The position numbers and the translations under genes were made by a program. From NCBI GenBank assembly GCA_039933785.1, contig JBDTNL010000008.1, forward strand, positions 15,736-79,735: a stretch of DNA of 64,000 bases, written 5' to 3'. Shown piece after piece: positions 37,288 through 46,197 of the stretch; the stretch's first letter is position 1; every line of letters begins with the position of its first letter. This DNA comes from JBDTNL01 sp039933785. Lineage in GTDB: Bacteria > Acidobacteriota > Thermoanaerobaculia > Multivoradales > JAGPDF01. The notes under the pieces are model-generated. The model was not told where the DNA came from. It saw only the letters and a program-made list of their open reading frames with translations, and ran no database searches.

Positions 37288-38631
37288 TCACCGGCCGAAG
37301 ACCTTCGGAGTAGGCATCTTCGCCCGGATGCCCTCCAGCACTTCGGCGGTCACTCGGTCGACGCCGTTTTTCTCGCACCAACCCTCAACGGCACGGGTCA
37401 CCATTCCACGCACGAAGGCAGGAATCCGTTGCATGCGTTCGGTGGCTTCCGGCTCCCAGTGCAAGGCCACCGTGGGCGCTTGCCCATACTCGACTGCCGC
37501 TGGGCGCAATCTGTCGACCGCGACCTGCAGGGTGCCGGGCTGGTGGGTGCATAGCGGATCTTCTGCCATCACGTCACCGGTCATGCCATAGGCCCGCGCG
37601 CGGCAGCCGCCGCACATGGAATTGAGCTCGCACGGGCCGCAGCGGCCGCCCAGATGGTCGCGCTGCCGGATTCGGGTGAATAGCTCGGAGTTGTCCCAAA
37701 GATCCCGCAAACCGTGTTGTTGGAGGTTGCCGGCGAACAGCGGGAGATAGGGACACGGGGTGAGATCACCGTTGGGTCGAATGCCCAGGTAGTGGGTGCC
37801 GGCCGGGCAGCCGCCAGCGCCGCCTCCGAAGGTCTTTGGGAAGGGGGCGGCTGAATCCTCGGAGAGCAGCGTGCGCACGAAGTGCGGCGCACACTTCGCA
37901 TTGACCAGCATGCGATCGGACCAATGGCGTTGAATGCTCGCCAGCTGGGTCAGCACCTGGTCGTACTCGACTGGTGAGAGATCGCTCACGAAGGCTCCGC
38001 GGCCACTCGGAACCAAGAAATACAGGTTCCACACCTTGGCACCGAGTTCGTCGTGGGCAAACGCGGCGATCGCGTCGAGCTCCTCTCGGTTGTGAGCGCC
38101 GACCGTGGTTTGCACGATGAACGGCAGGCCCACGCGGGTGAGGATCCGGGCGCCCTCGACGGTGTTCTCCCAGGCGCCGCGCACACGGCGGAAGGTGTCG
38201 TGGCGTTGGGCGTCCAGAGCGTCGAGAGAAAGAGCCAGACCGCGCACGCCTTCGGCCTGGAGGACCCTCGCGAGATTCTCGGTGATCTTCACCCCGTTGG
38301 TGCCGACCACGATCCACAGGCCTTTTCCGGCGCCGTAGCGGATGATCTCGACGATGTCGCGGCGCAGCAGCGGCTCGCCGCCGGTCAGGATCGTCACGCA
38401 CTCCGGGGCGAAGGCCGCGATCTCGTCGATCACGCGATAGCACTGCTCGGTCGAGAGCTCGCTTCGATCGGCGAATGCTGCCGTTTGAACCTTGGCCGGC
38501 CCGGCGTCGAGGTAGCAGTGCTCGCACGCCAGGTTGCAGCGGTAGGTCAGATTCCAAGAAACCACGTAGGGCCGCGCGAACACCGCCGCCGGCCCTATCG
38601 CCTGACCCGAGCCTGTGGTCAGGGAATCCAT
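37288..38631 (-). CDS. Radical SAM/SPASM-like protein with C-terminal PCP_red domain (NirJ/AhbD-like)
   Basis: This protein has about 447 residues. I chose ATG 38631 (MDSLTTGSGQAIG); a GTG at 38637 overlapping the previous stop is also possible. Cluster motif C32, C36, C39 (YRCNLACEHCYLDAG) starts a radical SAM barrel with LTGGEPLLRRDIVEI. A SPASM-like tail has CPAGTHYLGIRPNGDLTPCP and CGPCELNSMCGGC for extra [4Fe-4S] clusters. This layout resembles the tetrapyrrole-modifying enzymes NirJ, AhbC and AhbD. Residues ~397-447 add a PCP_red-like domain (LHWEPEATERMQRIPAFVRG). It is the last gene of the long bd-like oxidase operon. Family is secure, substrate is not. Confidence 0.85.
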   Translation of the reverse strand: MDSLTTGSGQAIGPAAVFARPYVVSWNLTYRCNLACEHCYLDAGPAKVQTAAFADRSELSTEQCYRVIDEIAAFAPECVTILTGGEPLLRRDIVEIIRYGAGKGLWIVVGTNGVKITENLARVLQAEGVRGLALSLDALDAQRHDTFRRVRGAWENTVEGARILTRVGLPFIVQTTVGAHNREELDAIAAFAHDELGAKVWNLYFLVPSGRGAFVSDLSPVEYDQVLTQLASIQRHWSDRMLVNAKCAPHFVRTLLSEDSAAPFPKTFGGGAGGCPAGTHYLGIRPNGDLTPCPYLPLFAGNLQQHGLRDLWDNSELFTRIRQRDHLGGRCGPCELNSMCGGCRARAYGMTGDVMAEDPLCTHQPGTLQVAVDRLRPAAVEYGQAPTVALHWEPEATERMQRIPAFVRGMVTRAVEGWCEKNGVDRVTAEVLEGIRAKMPTPKVFGR

Positions 38632-38633
38632 GC

Positions 38634-39101
38634 TCACATGCCGAATCGCGCCCGCGCCGCGGACAGCACGGCCTCGTCGATGAGCTGGTGGCCGTTCTCC
38701 CGCGCCACCATCTCGATCCCGGCGCGCGCCATGGGGCGCACCATCTCGGGGATGGCATCGAGGCGAGCCAGGGCCTCGGGGGTCCAGGAGGGGCCATCGG
38801 TCGCCACTTCCGTGGCGGCTCCACCGATCATGGCCGAGAAGGGACACTTACCCGCCGCGGCCTGTTCGACCGGCCCGTCGCTCACCACGCCATTCGTCGG
38901 CGAGGCAATCGCGGCCGCAACCGCAGGGCCAATGCGCACGCCCAGCGAGCGCACGAACTGGGTCTCGGAGGGATTGGTCAGCATGGCCATCTCGTAGCCG
39001 CATTCGGGGCAGGTGTAGATCACCGAGAGCGAGCCGGGTTCGCTCTCCTCGGTGGCCCGCATGGTCATCGGCGAGTCGCAGGGTACGCAGAGGAATTTCA
39101 T
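38634..39101 (-). CDS. Zinc-ribbon protein with PCP_red domain
   Basis: This 155-residue protein has an N-terminal zinc ribbon of two CxxC pairs (FLCVPCDSP and YTCPECGYE), a variable middle, and a C-terminal PCP_red-like domain at ~105-155 (PSWTPEALARLDAIPEMVRP, RAGIEMVARENGHQLIDEA). PCP_red is otherwise best known from the C-terminus of the light-independent protochlorophyllide reductase subunit BchB/ChlB; no Bch/Chl catalytic part is present here. The ATG overlaps the Mrp stop. It probably binds or hands over a metal or tetrapyrrole, which is inferred. Confidence 0.82.
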   Translation of the reverse strand: MKFLCVPCDSPMTMRATEESEPGSLSVIYTCPECGYEMAMLTNPSETQFVRSLGVRIGPAVAAAIASPTNGVVSDGPVEQAAAGKCPFSAMIGGAATEVATDGPSWTPEALARLDAIPEMVRPMARAGIEMVARENGHQLIDEAVLSAARARFGM

Positions 39102-39976
39102 GATGCCTCCTCGAGTCGTTGCTCGATCGCCGCCGCCACTCGGGTGACGGCCGCGACCACCTCGTTTTTCGGATTCATGTCGGTCACTGCCAGACCCCGA
39201 TCGGAGAGTTGCGCCAACTCGGGATCGAACGGCACTCGCCCGAGGCAGGGGATGTCGAGACCGGCGGCGTCAGGCTCTTCCGGGAAGAGCGGCCGCACGG
39301 TGCCGCATCCAGCGCAGGCATAGCCGCTCATGTTCTCGACGTAGCCGAGCACGCGATTCGGCAACGGGCGGAGAGCATCGAGCGATCGCGCAACCACGCC
39401 TCGAGCCAGGGCCGACGGAATCGAAATCAGGACCACCTTGATGCCCGGGCCGAGGAAATTCGCGAACTGCGCTGTGCGCTCCGGCCCCGGCGGCAGGTCA
39501 ACCAGCAGGTAGTCCAATGCCCCCCAATGCACCGCGGCCAGCAGCTCGGCCAGGTTCGCGAACTCCCGCGTCGCCCGCCAGGTGTGCGAGCTGCCCGGGG
39601 CAACACTCGGCAGATCGAGCGCCGCGCCTTCGGCAAGGACGCTGCCCACCGAAAGCACCTGGATCCCTTCGCGCGTCCGCGGTACGAGGAGGCCTTCTGC
39701 GCCGGGCATCGGCGGAAGGTCGCGTACGCCACCGAGCACGGCCTGGCTCGGTCCGTTGAAATCGGCATCGAGCACACCGACCCGTTTCCCGCGCAAGGTC
39801 AAGACGGCGGCGAGCTGGCGGGTCAGCGTGCTCTTGCCTACGCCGCCCTTGCCCGAGCCGATCGCCACGACGTGGCGAATGTTCGCCATCCGGCGAGCGA
39901 TGCTGTGCTCGATCTCGGCAATCTGTTCGGCAACGCCCGAACCGCCATCGCCGACGATCTGTGAGTAGCTCCTCAT
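39098..39976 (-). CDS. Mrp/NBP35-type (ApbC) P-loop ATPase, iron-sulfur carrier-like
   Basis: This 292-residue protein has the deviant Walker A motif GSGKGGVGKST, switch region DADFNGPSQAVLGG, Walker B LLVDLPPGPER, and a C-terminal CxxC in YACAGCGTVRPLF. These are hallmarks of Mrp/ApbC Fe-S carrier ATPases. Encoded within the oxidase operon, it may load clusters into ActB2 or the radical SAM protein. It lies 12 bases after the GNAT stop and overlaps the PCP_red gene by 4 bases. Confidence 0.87.
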   Translation of the reverse strand: MRSYSQIVGDGGSGVAEQIAEIEHSIARRMANIRHVVAIGSGKGGVGKSTLTRQLAAVLTLRGKRVGVLDADFNGPSQAVLGGVRDLPPMPGAEGLLVPRTREGIQVLSVGSVLAEGAALDLPSVAPGSSHTWRATREFANLAELLAAVHWGALDYLLVDLPPGPERTAQFANFLGPGIKVVLISIPSALARGVVARSLDALRPLPNRVLGYVENMSGYACAGCGTVRPLFPEEPDAAGLDIPCLGRVPFDPELAQLSDRGLAVTDMNPKNEVVAAVTRVAAAIEQRLEEAS

Positions 39977-39988
39977 GTTCCGGTGAGC

Positions 39989-40861
39989 CTATGCTGCCTT
40001 GGCCTCGGTTGCGAAGAGAGCGTGCTCGGCTCCCGGCTTGAAACCCACCGCGCGCAGCACACTCTCGCCCAGCTCGCCGCTGCCGACACGAGTGAGCTCC
40101 AACGGAGCGCCCTGGCCGAGCTTGGAGAGCTCATCCAGCAGCACTTCGAGCGCAACTTTGCCGCGCGGGCCGTCCGCGAGGCCAACCCTCAAGATCTCGC
40201 ATCCCGGGCGCTCGGCAGCGGGTGGACGATAGAGCACCCAGGCCTCGACGCGATCCGGAGAATGGAACGCCAGTCCGCGCAGGGCCGCGGCCTGTTTCTC
40301 GAGCGCTGGGAGGTCTCGTTCCCAGCACCCACCCTGAGGCCACAGCAAGCTATTTGCGAGGAGATCTCCAAGCTCCGCAAGGGTGACCGGCGTCAGCGCC
40401 TCCAGCGAGGCATTGCCCCGACCAAGCCCGGCGGCATCGCGGTGCCAGTCCGTGAGCCGCATCGACTCGCGCCACCCGCAAGCAGCGAAAAGACCGCAGG
40501 CCGCCGCGCGTTCGAGCGGCACCTCCGCCAACAGGCGCGGCGGGCCCAGGATCGCGAGCTTTTGCCCCAGCGAGGTGAGCAGGTGCCGCCCGTGCCCCTT
40601 GCGCCGGTGGTCGGGATGCACGCGCAGCCCGTAGACCAGCGTCTCCGTGGCTCGCTTGGCTCCCAGGAGGACTCCGACGGGCTCACGGCCTTCGAGCGCC
40701 ACCATGCAGCTGCTGCACCAGAGATCGATCTCCCTGACCAGGCGTTTGAAACGGCTCAGGTCGAGGTCCGGGGTCCCGGCATCCTCCGGACCCCGGCAGG
40801 CCTCATAGGCCGCGACGAGCAAACTCATGTCGTCCGTGCGGCAGAAACGATAGGCAGTCAT
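39989..40861 (-). CDS. Tandem GNAT-fold acetyltransferase
   Basis: This 290-residue protein has an N-terminal GNAT domain with acetyl-CoA motif LRVHPDHRRKGHGRHLL and the typical CGLFAACGWRE C-terminal element. A second, degenerate GNAT-like half runs to the end (LRVGLADGPRGKVALEVLL, ESVLRAVGFKPGAEHALF). The target is unknown. It lies between USP and Mrp in the long operon, with a 36-base gap after the USP gene. Confidence 0.8.
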   Translation of the reverse strand: MTAYRFCRTDDMSLLVAAYEACRGPEDAGTPDLDLSRFKRLVREIDLWCSSCMVALEGREPVGVLLGAKRATETLVYGLRVHPDHRRKGHGRHLLTSLGQKLAILGPPRLLAEVPLERAAACGLFAACGWRESMRLTDWHRDAAGLGRGNASLEALTPVTLAELGDLLANSLLWPQGGCWERDLPALEKQAAALRGLAFHSPDRVEAWVLYRPPAAERPGCEILRVGLADGPRGKVALEVLLDELSKLGQGAPLELTRVGSGELGESVLRAVGFKPGAEHALFATEAKAA

Positions 40862-40897
40862 CGACGACGGCGAGCTGCCGCGGCGGTCGGCCGCGGG

Positions 40898-43057
40898 TCA
40901 GGCATCCGGAGTCGGCTCGGCCAGCCCCGTGCGAGTCTCGAGCTCGGGATGCGGTCCCGCTCGCCGAGCCTGGAGCGCCGACGGAGAGCCGACTTCGTTC
41001 AAGGCGGGCTTGCGCTCACCGCCATTCACCGCTGCGGGAGTAACGTCGCTCGCTTCCATGCGCGCCGCGGCATGGCCATTCGCCGAGGTGTTCGCAGCGC
41101 CCGGCTGGACCGCCGTCTGGCTGCGCAGCATCTCCTCCATCATCTGGCGGCCGATGGCGACACCTTCTTCGACCAATGCCAGATTTACCGAGTTGACGCC
41201 GCGCTCGCCCGCCAGCACCTCGATGCGATCCTGCGTCCGATTGCGCATGAAGCCGGCAGGGACCCGGAGGATGCGCTCCACGGCCTCGCCGTTCCAAGCC
41301 AAGGTCGACAGCAAGGGCACATGCTTGGCGTCACGCGCGATGAGCCGCTTCTCGCCGGTTGCCTCGGACGCAGAGGCGTCGGTTCCGGCCTCGGTGGCCA
41401 CCGCCGGAGCGTCGTCGAGCGAAGCGGTCGAGGGCGCATCTCCAGCGGCCTTCACGCCGTCCGCGAGCGGCACGCCGGTTTCTTCCTCGACCACCTGCTG
41501 GGCGAGCTCGAGCGTCACCGTGGCGAGCTTGCGCAGGCGTGCCGTCTTTTCGATGCGGGCCTTCGCGCGCCGGCGCTTGTAGGCATCCTTCAACGTCCAC
41601 AGGGCGCGGCGAGCGCTCTCGCTCCACACCAGCTTACGGCCGTCGTAGGTGACCTCCTCGGCCAAGCCGCCCTCGGCCTTCGCGATGCGCTCCAGCATTT
41701 CGCGATCGATGTGCTCGAGCTCGGCGCTGCCACAGACCGCGCAGCGCACGGCGTCGGACTCGCTTGCCGCGACCCCGCAACGCTTGCAGATCGCGACCGG
41801 CTGGCGCTCGGCGAGCTCGAGGGCCATGCGCTCGGCGAGCTGGAAGGTCATGTCCCGGGCCTGCTTCGGCATGAAGCGTTCCATTGCCTCGTCGATCACC
41901 GAGTTGGTCACCACGGAGTGGCCCTTCTCGAGCGCCAAGCGCAGGATGCCGGTGCGCGCGATGCCCTTCACCTGCGGCGGCACGCGCAGCATGCGGGCCT
42001 CGGCCTCGGGCGTCCACTTGATGCTCTCCTCGGCGCGCACGTCGATGTCCGGATAGGCCAGCGCGGTGGACAACAGGATGTCGCAGGAGCAACGACGCAG
42101 GAGGTTCTCGGTGTTGCTGCCGAGGCCGGTCTCGTCGGCCGGGCTGTGCACACCGATGCGCCCCACGACCACCAGCCACGGGTTGGTCTTGCGCACGTGG
42201 TCGAGGATCTTCTGGAATGCCTTGCCGTCGAGCAGAGTCTTCGTGACCACTGTTCCGGCATCGAGCGCGATGCGCTCGGCCACGTCGAGGTGGGACTGGT
42301 AGATCTGCGCCAGGCCGGTGTCGATGATTTCTTCGTGGAGCTGGTTCTGCTCCTCGAAGCGAAAGACCTTCGAGGCGCGCTCCGACAAGACGCCGACGAT
42401 GCCGTGGAACACCGAATAATGCAGATACGGATCGTAGACACCGATGATCTCGACCTTCTTTTCGAACCGTTTGGCGAGCTCGATGGCGGTCTGCAGCGCA
42501 CCGAACGACTGCGGGCTGCCGTCGATACCGACCAGGATGGTGTCGCCCTCGACCTCGTCCTTCTTCGGTAGATGCTTCACTACCCACACGTCCCGCGTGC
42601 TCATGCGCGCCACGCGGTCGCACACCGAGCCGATCTCGCTGTCCTTCACGCGCCCGATGCCCAACGCGCCCATCACGACCAGGTCGCAGTCCACACCCTG
42701 GATGTCGCGGATGAGCTCGGTATGGTGCTTGCCGTCCATCATCCGGGGTTCGAAAGGCAGCGCGCTCGCCTGACAGAGATTCTGCATCTGATCCAGATAG
42801 CTCTCCGAGATCAGCTTCAATCCGAGGGTAATCAAGCTGTCGTGGATCTTGCGCTGGCGCTCGAGCTCGACCTCGTCGAGATACTCGTCCGGCAGTGTGT
42901 ACTCCATCTGCTTGAAGCGATAGTCGTGCATGCGCGCGGCATAGACGTGGCTGCCGACCATCGCGGATCCGAAGACCTTGCCCAGGGCCACGGCGTTCGT
43001 GATCGCGCGGTTGGAGAAATCAGAGTTGTCGACCGGAACGTAGATCTTGCTATACAT
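40898..43057 (-). CDS. Tandem universal stress protein with zinc ribbon and three PCP_red-like domains
   Basis: This 719-residue protein has two UspA domains: ~1-160 (IYVPVDNSDFSNRAI, VVMGALGIGRVKDSEIGS nucleotide loop) and ~168-340 (ILVGIDGSPQSFGALQ, VVVGRIGVHSPADETGLGS). A PCP_red-like domain follows at ~346-396 (IKWTPEAEARMLRVPPQVKG), a zinc ribbon at ~422-446 (CKRCGVA...CAVCGSA), a second PCP_red-like motif at ~474-524 (LVWSESARRALWTLKDAYKR), an Ala-rich linker, and a third at ~585-640 (LAWNGEAVERILRVPAGFMR). The tail is disordered. It overlaps the cytochrome gene by 8 bases. The architecture is unusual; a scaffold or sensor tied to cofactor maturation is my inference. Confidence 0.82.
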   Translation of the reverse strand: MYSKIYVPVDNSDFSNRAITNAVALGKVFGSAMVGSHVYAARMHDYRFKQMEYTLPDEYLDEVELERQRKIHDSLITLGLKLISESYLDQMQNLCQASALPFEPRMMDGKHHTELIRDIQGVDCDLVVMGALGIGRVKDSEIGSVCDRVARMSTRDVWVVKHLPKKDEVEGDTILVGIDGSPQSFGALQTAIELAKRFEKKVEIIGVYDPYLHYSVFHGIVGVLSERASKVFRFEEQNQLHEEIIDTGLAQIYQSHLDVAERIALDAGTVVTKTLLDGKAFQKILDHVRKTNPWLVVVGRIGVHSPADETGLGSNTENLLRRCSCDILLSTALAYPDIDVRAEESIKWTPEAEARMLRVPPQVKGIARTGILRLALEKGHSVVTNSVIDEAMERFMPKQARDMTFQLAERMALELAERQPVAICKRCGVAASESDAVRCAVCGSAELEHIDREMLERIAKAEGGLAEEVTYDGRKLVWSESARRALWTLKDAYKRRRAKARIEKTARLRKLATVTLELAQQVVEEETGVPLADGVKAAGDAPSTASLDDAPAVATEAGTDASASEATGEKRLIARDAKHVPLLSTLAWNGEAVERILRVPAGFMRNRTQDRIEVLAGERGVNSVNLALVEEGVAIGRQMMEEMLRSQTAVQPGAANTSANGHAAARMEASDVTPAAVNGGERKPALNEVGSPSALQARRAGPHPELETRTGLAEPTPDA

Positions 43058-44741
43058 GAGAAACCTCGCCGTCCTGGTTGTCGTGCGTCGTACCGAGCTC
43101 TCGAGACCGCCGCCTCACCCAGGCGATCAGCAGGAGCTCGACGACGAGCACCCCGATCGCGCTCTCCAACATCGGCAGGAACGGCGACGGACTCTCCTGC
43201 GGCATCGTGTACAGATACATCCATTGCGTCAAGCCGCGTTTGTTGCCACGTTCGCGCTGGAAGCCGTCCCAGAGCGAGAACGCGACGGGAACGAACTGAT
43301 TCTCGACGAAACTGACGCCGCCGCTGGTGCGAGCGGCACGCTTCACGAACACGGTCCACTCGCCGTGATCGTAGCTCGCGACCGAGGTCAGGTCCTCCCC
43401 CTCGACCAGCGACACGCTCTTGCTGCCTGCGCCAGAGTAACGCTGCGCGGCTTTCGATGCCAGATCGACGAACCAGAGGTCGACCGAGTTCTGCGCGTCG
43501 CCGAAGATGAAGTACGGCTTCCGGATGCCCGTCGGAAGCTGCGTCGGGAGCTGGATCGCGACCGCGTCCGAGAACTCGCCGGCACCGCCGGCCGGAGCGG
43601 CCGTGGCCGACTCTTCGCCCCAGATGTCCGCGCCGCCGGCGGGCGCTGGAGCGGGCGTCGCGGGGGCGGCATCGTCACCCCAGACATCGCCGCTCTTCGC
43701 TGGCGCAGCCGCCGCATCGCCGGCGTCCTCTTCCGGGGGCACCACGATGTCGGGCGCATTGTGACCGCTGGCGTCCGCGCGCAGGTCGTGCCACGACATC
43801 TCGAACGCGACTTCCTTGGCGTTGTAGAGCCCACGCACCGTGATGCCGCTCGCCGACGGATGGAAGTCGCGTCCCGGTTCGGTCACTTGGCCGACGATCG
43901 GGAAGTACGCCATGGGCGCGTTGGCAAAGAGCTCCTTGCCGCGCGCGAGATCGAGGTCGTCCGTGCTCCAGGCGACCTGCAGGAGACTCGAGTAACCCGG
44001 CGCATCGCGGCCGTCGAGGCTCTCGATGTAGTCCACCAGCTGCCAGCGCTCGACAGCGCTCAGCGATTCGGCGAACGACGGCATGGGCGTGCCGTTGAGA
44101 CCGGTGCTGAAGGTGCGGTAGATGTCCTCGCGCGAAGGTCCGCCGCGAAACGTCCAGCGCATGGTTAGGTCAGCGGGCCGGATCGGGTGGTCCCAGTCGT
44201 CCTTGAGCGTCGGCGCCGAGGTCCCGTCGCCGCGGCCCTGTTCGCCGTGGCAGGCACCGCAACCGATACGCTGGTAGACCTCCTTGCCCTTCTCCGCGGA
44301 CTCCTTCGAGAACGCCGGCGCCTTCGGAATCGTGATTGGGGTCGGCTTCTTGGCGGCATCCGCGAAATCGGGCGAAAACGATTTGACCGCCGCCAACAGC
44401 GTCTCGATATCGGAATCCGACAGTTGCTTCCAAGCCGGCATCGAGGTGTATGGCATGCCCTCGCGAATGACGTGACGCAAGTCGTCGTCGGTGGGCAGCG
44501 CACCGTTCGGCGTGTGGCGGATCTTGAATTTGCCGGCGGTAAAGTCTCTTGGCTTCGGAAGCAGATGCGCCGCCGCGAGGCCTTGGCCGTCCCCCTTGAC
44601 GCCGTGACATTGCGAGCAAAGCTTCTGATAGAGCGGCCCGCCCGCCTCGCCGTCCGCGGCTGTCTGCGCTGACGCCAAGCCGCTGAACGAAGACAGAGCC
44701 AGATACGAAACAGCGAGCACGGCTGAGCGCGCGACGCTCAC
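43050..44741 (-). CDS. Diheme cytochrome c fused to ethylbenzene-dehydrogenase-like heme b domain, membrane anchored
   Basis: This protein has 563 residues; GTG 44741 overlaps the previous stop (GTGA), and the frame is open further upstream without homology. A signal peptide (AVLAVSYLALSSFSGLASAQ) is followed by two cytochrome c domains with CSQCHGVKGDG and CGACHGEQGRGDG. Residues ~240 on resemble the EB_dh/gamma-subunit heme-b-binding beta sandwich (SGITVRGLYNAKEVAFEMSW, FSDAVAIQLP, WDGFQRERGNKRGLTQWM). It is interrupted by an Ala/Pro/acidic linker with two DVWGDD/DIWGEE repeats. One C-terminal membrane helix ends the protein. It probably transfers electrons to the CydA-like oxidase. Confidence 0.85.
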   Translation of the reverse strand: MSVARSAVLAVSYLALSSFSGLASAQTAADGEAGGPLYQKLCSQCHGVKGDGQGLAAAHLLPKPRDFTAGKFKIRHTPNGALPTDDDLRHVIREGMPYTSMPAWKQLSDSDIETLLAAVKSFSPDFADAAKKPTPITIPKAPAFSKESAEKGKEVYQRIGCGACHGEQGRGDGTSAPTLKDDWDHPIRPADLTMRWTFRGGPSREDIYRTFSTGLNGTPMPSFAESLSAVERWQLVDYIESLDGRDAPGYSSLLQVAWSTDDLDLARGKELFANAPMAYFPIVGQVTEPGRDFHPSASGITVRGLYNAKEVAFEMSWHDLRADASGHNAPDIVVPPEEDAGDAAAAPAKSGDVWGDDAAPATPAPAPAGGADIWGEESATAAPAGGAGEFSDAVAIQLPTQLPTGIRKPYFIFGDAQNSVDLWFVDLASKAAQRYSGAGSKSVSLVEGEDLTSVASYDHGEWTVFVKRAARTSGGVSFVENQFVPVAFSLWDGFQRERGNKRGLTQWMYLYTMPQESPSPFLPMLESAIGVLVVELLLIAWVRRRSRELGTTHDNQDGEVSHV

Positions 44742-45562
44742 TTGTGGTCCTCGCGCGCCCGCGGCTGCTGGCCGGTGAAGTCGTAGAGGAAGTGCACTAC
44801 GTCCCAGATCTCTTCCTCGCTGAGGAACTTCTCCCAACTCGGCATTGCCGTATCCCACGGGCCGCCTTCGTCGGGAAGACCCGGGCCGCCCTTCGAGATA
44901 CGCCAGAACAGGAAGGACTCCTGCAGCAAGGCGATGGCGCCGCCGTCGGCGAAATTCGTCGGAATCGGGTTCAGCCCGCGCGCGTACATCCCGTCGCCGC
45001 GTAAGGCGTCGCCGTGGCAGAAAACGCAGTTCTGGTAGTAGACCCGCCGGCCGTTGGCCAAGTGTTTCTTGAAGGCCTCGGGGTCCGAAGTCTTGAGGGC
45101 GGCGTACGGGCTGTCCAGATGCACCAAGTCGAATGCCTTGTCGTGGACCGTCACGGTGTCCGGCGGCGCCGGGTGGATGGTGCGAGGGAACGCCGGCGCT
45201 TCGAGCTTGACGTTCATCCGGCGATAGACCCCGAAAGCCACGAGCGCCGGCACCAGGACCACCACGGCATAGAGCAGAGTCTTCCTGGACGGGTCAGTGC
45301 ATAGACGGACGAGTGGTCCGGTGAATCCATGCAAGCGTTCACGATCGGAAGTGATGTAGGCGACCGTCGCCAGGGTGACAATTCCCATGTACAGCGTCAC
45401 CACCGATTGGGGGACTGGTACCGCGAATCCGTAGCGGAGGAAAACGAAGATCGAGGCCCAGGAGGTCAGGGTCCACAGGAACGTACCGGCGCGCCGGATC
45501 CGCAGGATCACCTGTACCAGGATCAACGGCAGCACCACCCAGAGGACGATCGGCAGATTCAT
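44738..45562 (-). CDS. Membrane-anchored monoheme cytochrome c
   Basis: This 274-residue protein starts at ATG 45562 (MNLPIVLWVVLPLILVQV). Three or four hydrophobic segments occupy the first ~120 residues. A periplasmic cytochrome c domain has CVFCHGDALRGDGM and a likely axial Met in DTAMPSWEKFLSEEE. It begins 2 bases after the preceding gene. The longer open frame upstream lies inside that gene and is rejected. It belongs to the bd-like oxidase operon. Confidence 0.85.
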   Translation of the reverse strand: MNLPIVLWVVLPLILVQVILRIRRAGTFLWTLTSWASIFVFLRYGFAVPVPQSVVTLYMGIVTLATVAYITSDRERLHGFTGPLVRLCTDPSRKTLLYAVVVLVPALVAFGVYRRMNVKLEAPAFPRTIHPAPPDTVTVHDKAFDLVHLDSPYAALKTSDPEAFKKHLANGRRVYYQNCVFCHGDALRGDGMYARGLNPIPTNFADGGAIALLQESFLFWRISKGGPGLPDEGGPWDTAMPSWEKFLSEEEIWDVVHFLYDFTGQQPRAREDHK

Positions 45563-45564
45563 CG

Positions 45565-46197
45565 CTAGTGACTCGCCACAGGAGCGGGAAGCTTCGCCGC
45601 GCCGCTGGTTGGCGCGGGAGTTTTCGCCCCGGCATCGGCGGGAGGCGACACGGGCACAGGAGCGGCCGGCGCAGCAGCCGCCCCCGCGGCTCCGGCGACC
45701 AGTCCCGGTCCACCGTTCTGCCATGGGAGCTTGGTCTGCATGTTCACCGTGGTCGTGCCGCCCAGGCTCTGCAGGTACGAGATCACCGCCAGGATTTCGT
45801 CGTCGGTCAAACCGATTGGCGGCTTGCTGATCTGGGGCATACCGGGGTTGAAGCCCGGGACGATGAACTTCTCAGGCTCATAAAGCGATTGTGCGAGATA
45901 TTCGACGTCACTGAGGCCCGGCACGCGGTGGGCGGCACGCGCGCCAACACCGTCCAGGTCGGGATAGCGATAGGGCCCGGTCTTCTTGCCGATGGTGTGG
46001 CAGGTAAAGCACAGCCCCTTGTTTTCCATGATGTCGCGGCCGGTCTTTCGCATCTGGTCGGGAGTCATGTCCTTACTCATGACCGTATCGACCGGCGGAT
46101 GGACCTCTTTCTGCGGCACGAGCTGACCGACATAGGTGTAAAACCCCGTGGTCGCGACGGCCAAGGCCGCGATTCGCAAGCTCACGGGAATCCTCAT
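45565..46197 (-). CDS. Monoheme cytochrome c with N-terminal anchor
   Basis: This 210-residue protein has an N-terminal membrane/signal helix (LRIAALAVATTGFYTYVGQL), one CFTCHTIGKKTGPYRYPDLD heme site and a possible Met ligand in PGMPQISKPPIGLTDDE. A Pro/Ala-rich tail follows. ATG 46197 overlaps the CydA-like stop by 4 bases, which indicates coupled translation with that oxidase. It is a direct candidate electron donor to the CydA-like protein. Confidence 0.86.
   Translation of the reverse strand: MRIPVSLRIAALAVATTGFYTYVGQLVPQKEVHPPVDTVMSKDMTPDQMRKTGRDIMENKGLCFTCHTIGKKTGPYRYPDLDGVGARAAHRVPGLSDVEYLAQSLYEPEKFIVPGFNPGMPQISKPPIGLTDDEILAVISYLQSLGGTTTVNMQTKLPWQNGGPGLVAGAAGAAAAPAAPVPVSPPADAGAKTPAPTSGAAKLPAPVASH

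Noticed and set aside
39983..42571. An 862-codon plus-strand open frame over the GNAT and USP genes
   Set aside because: It spans two well-supported minus-strand genes and the gap between them and has low-complexity, Arg/His-rich sequence with no domain. Long shadow frames are expected at this GC content.
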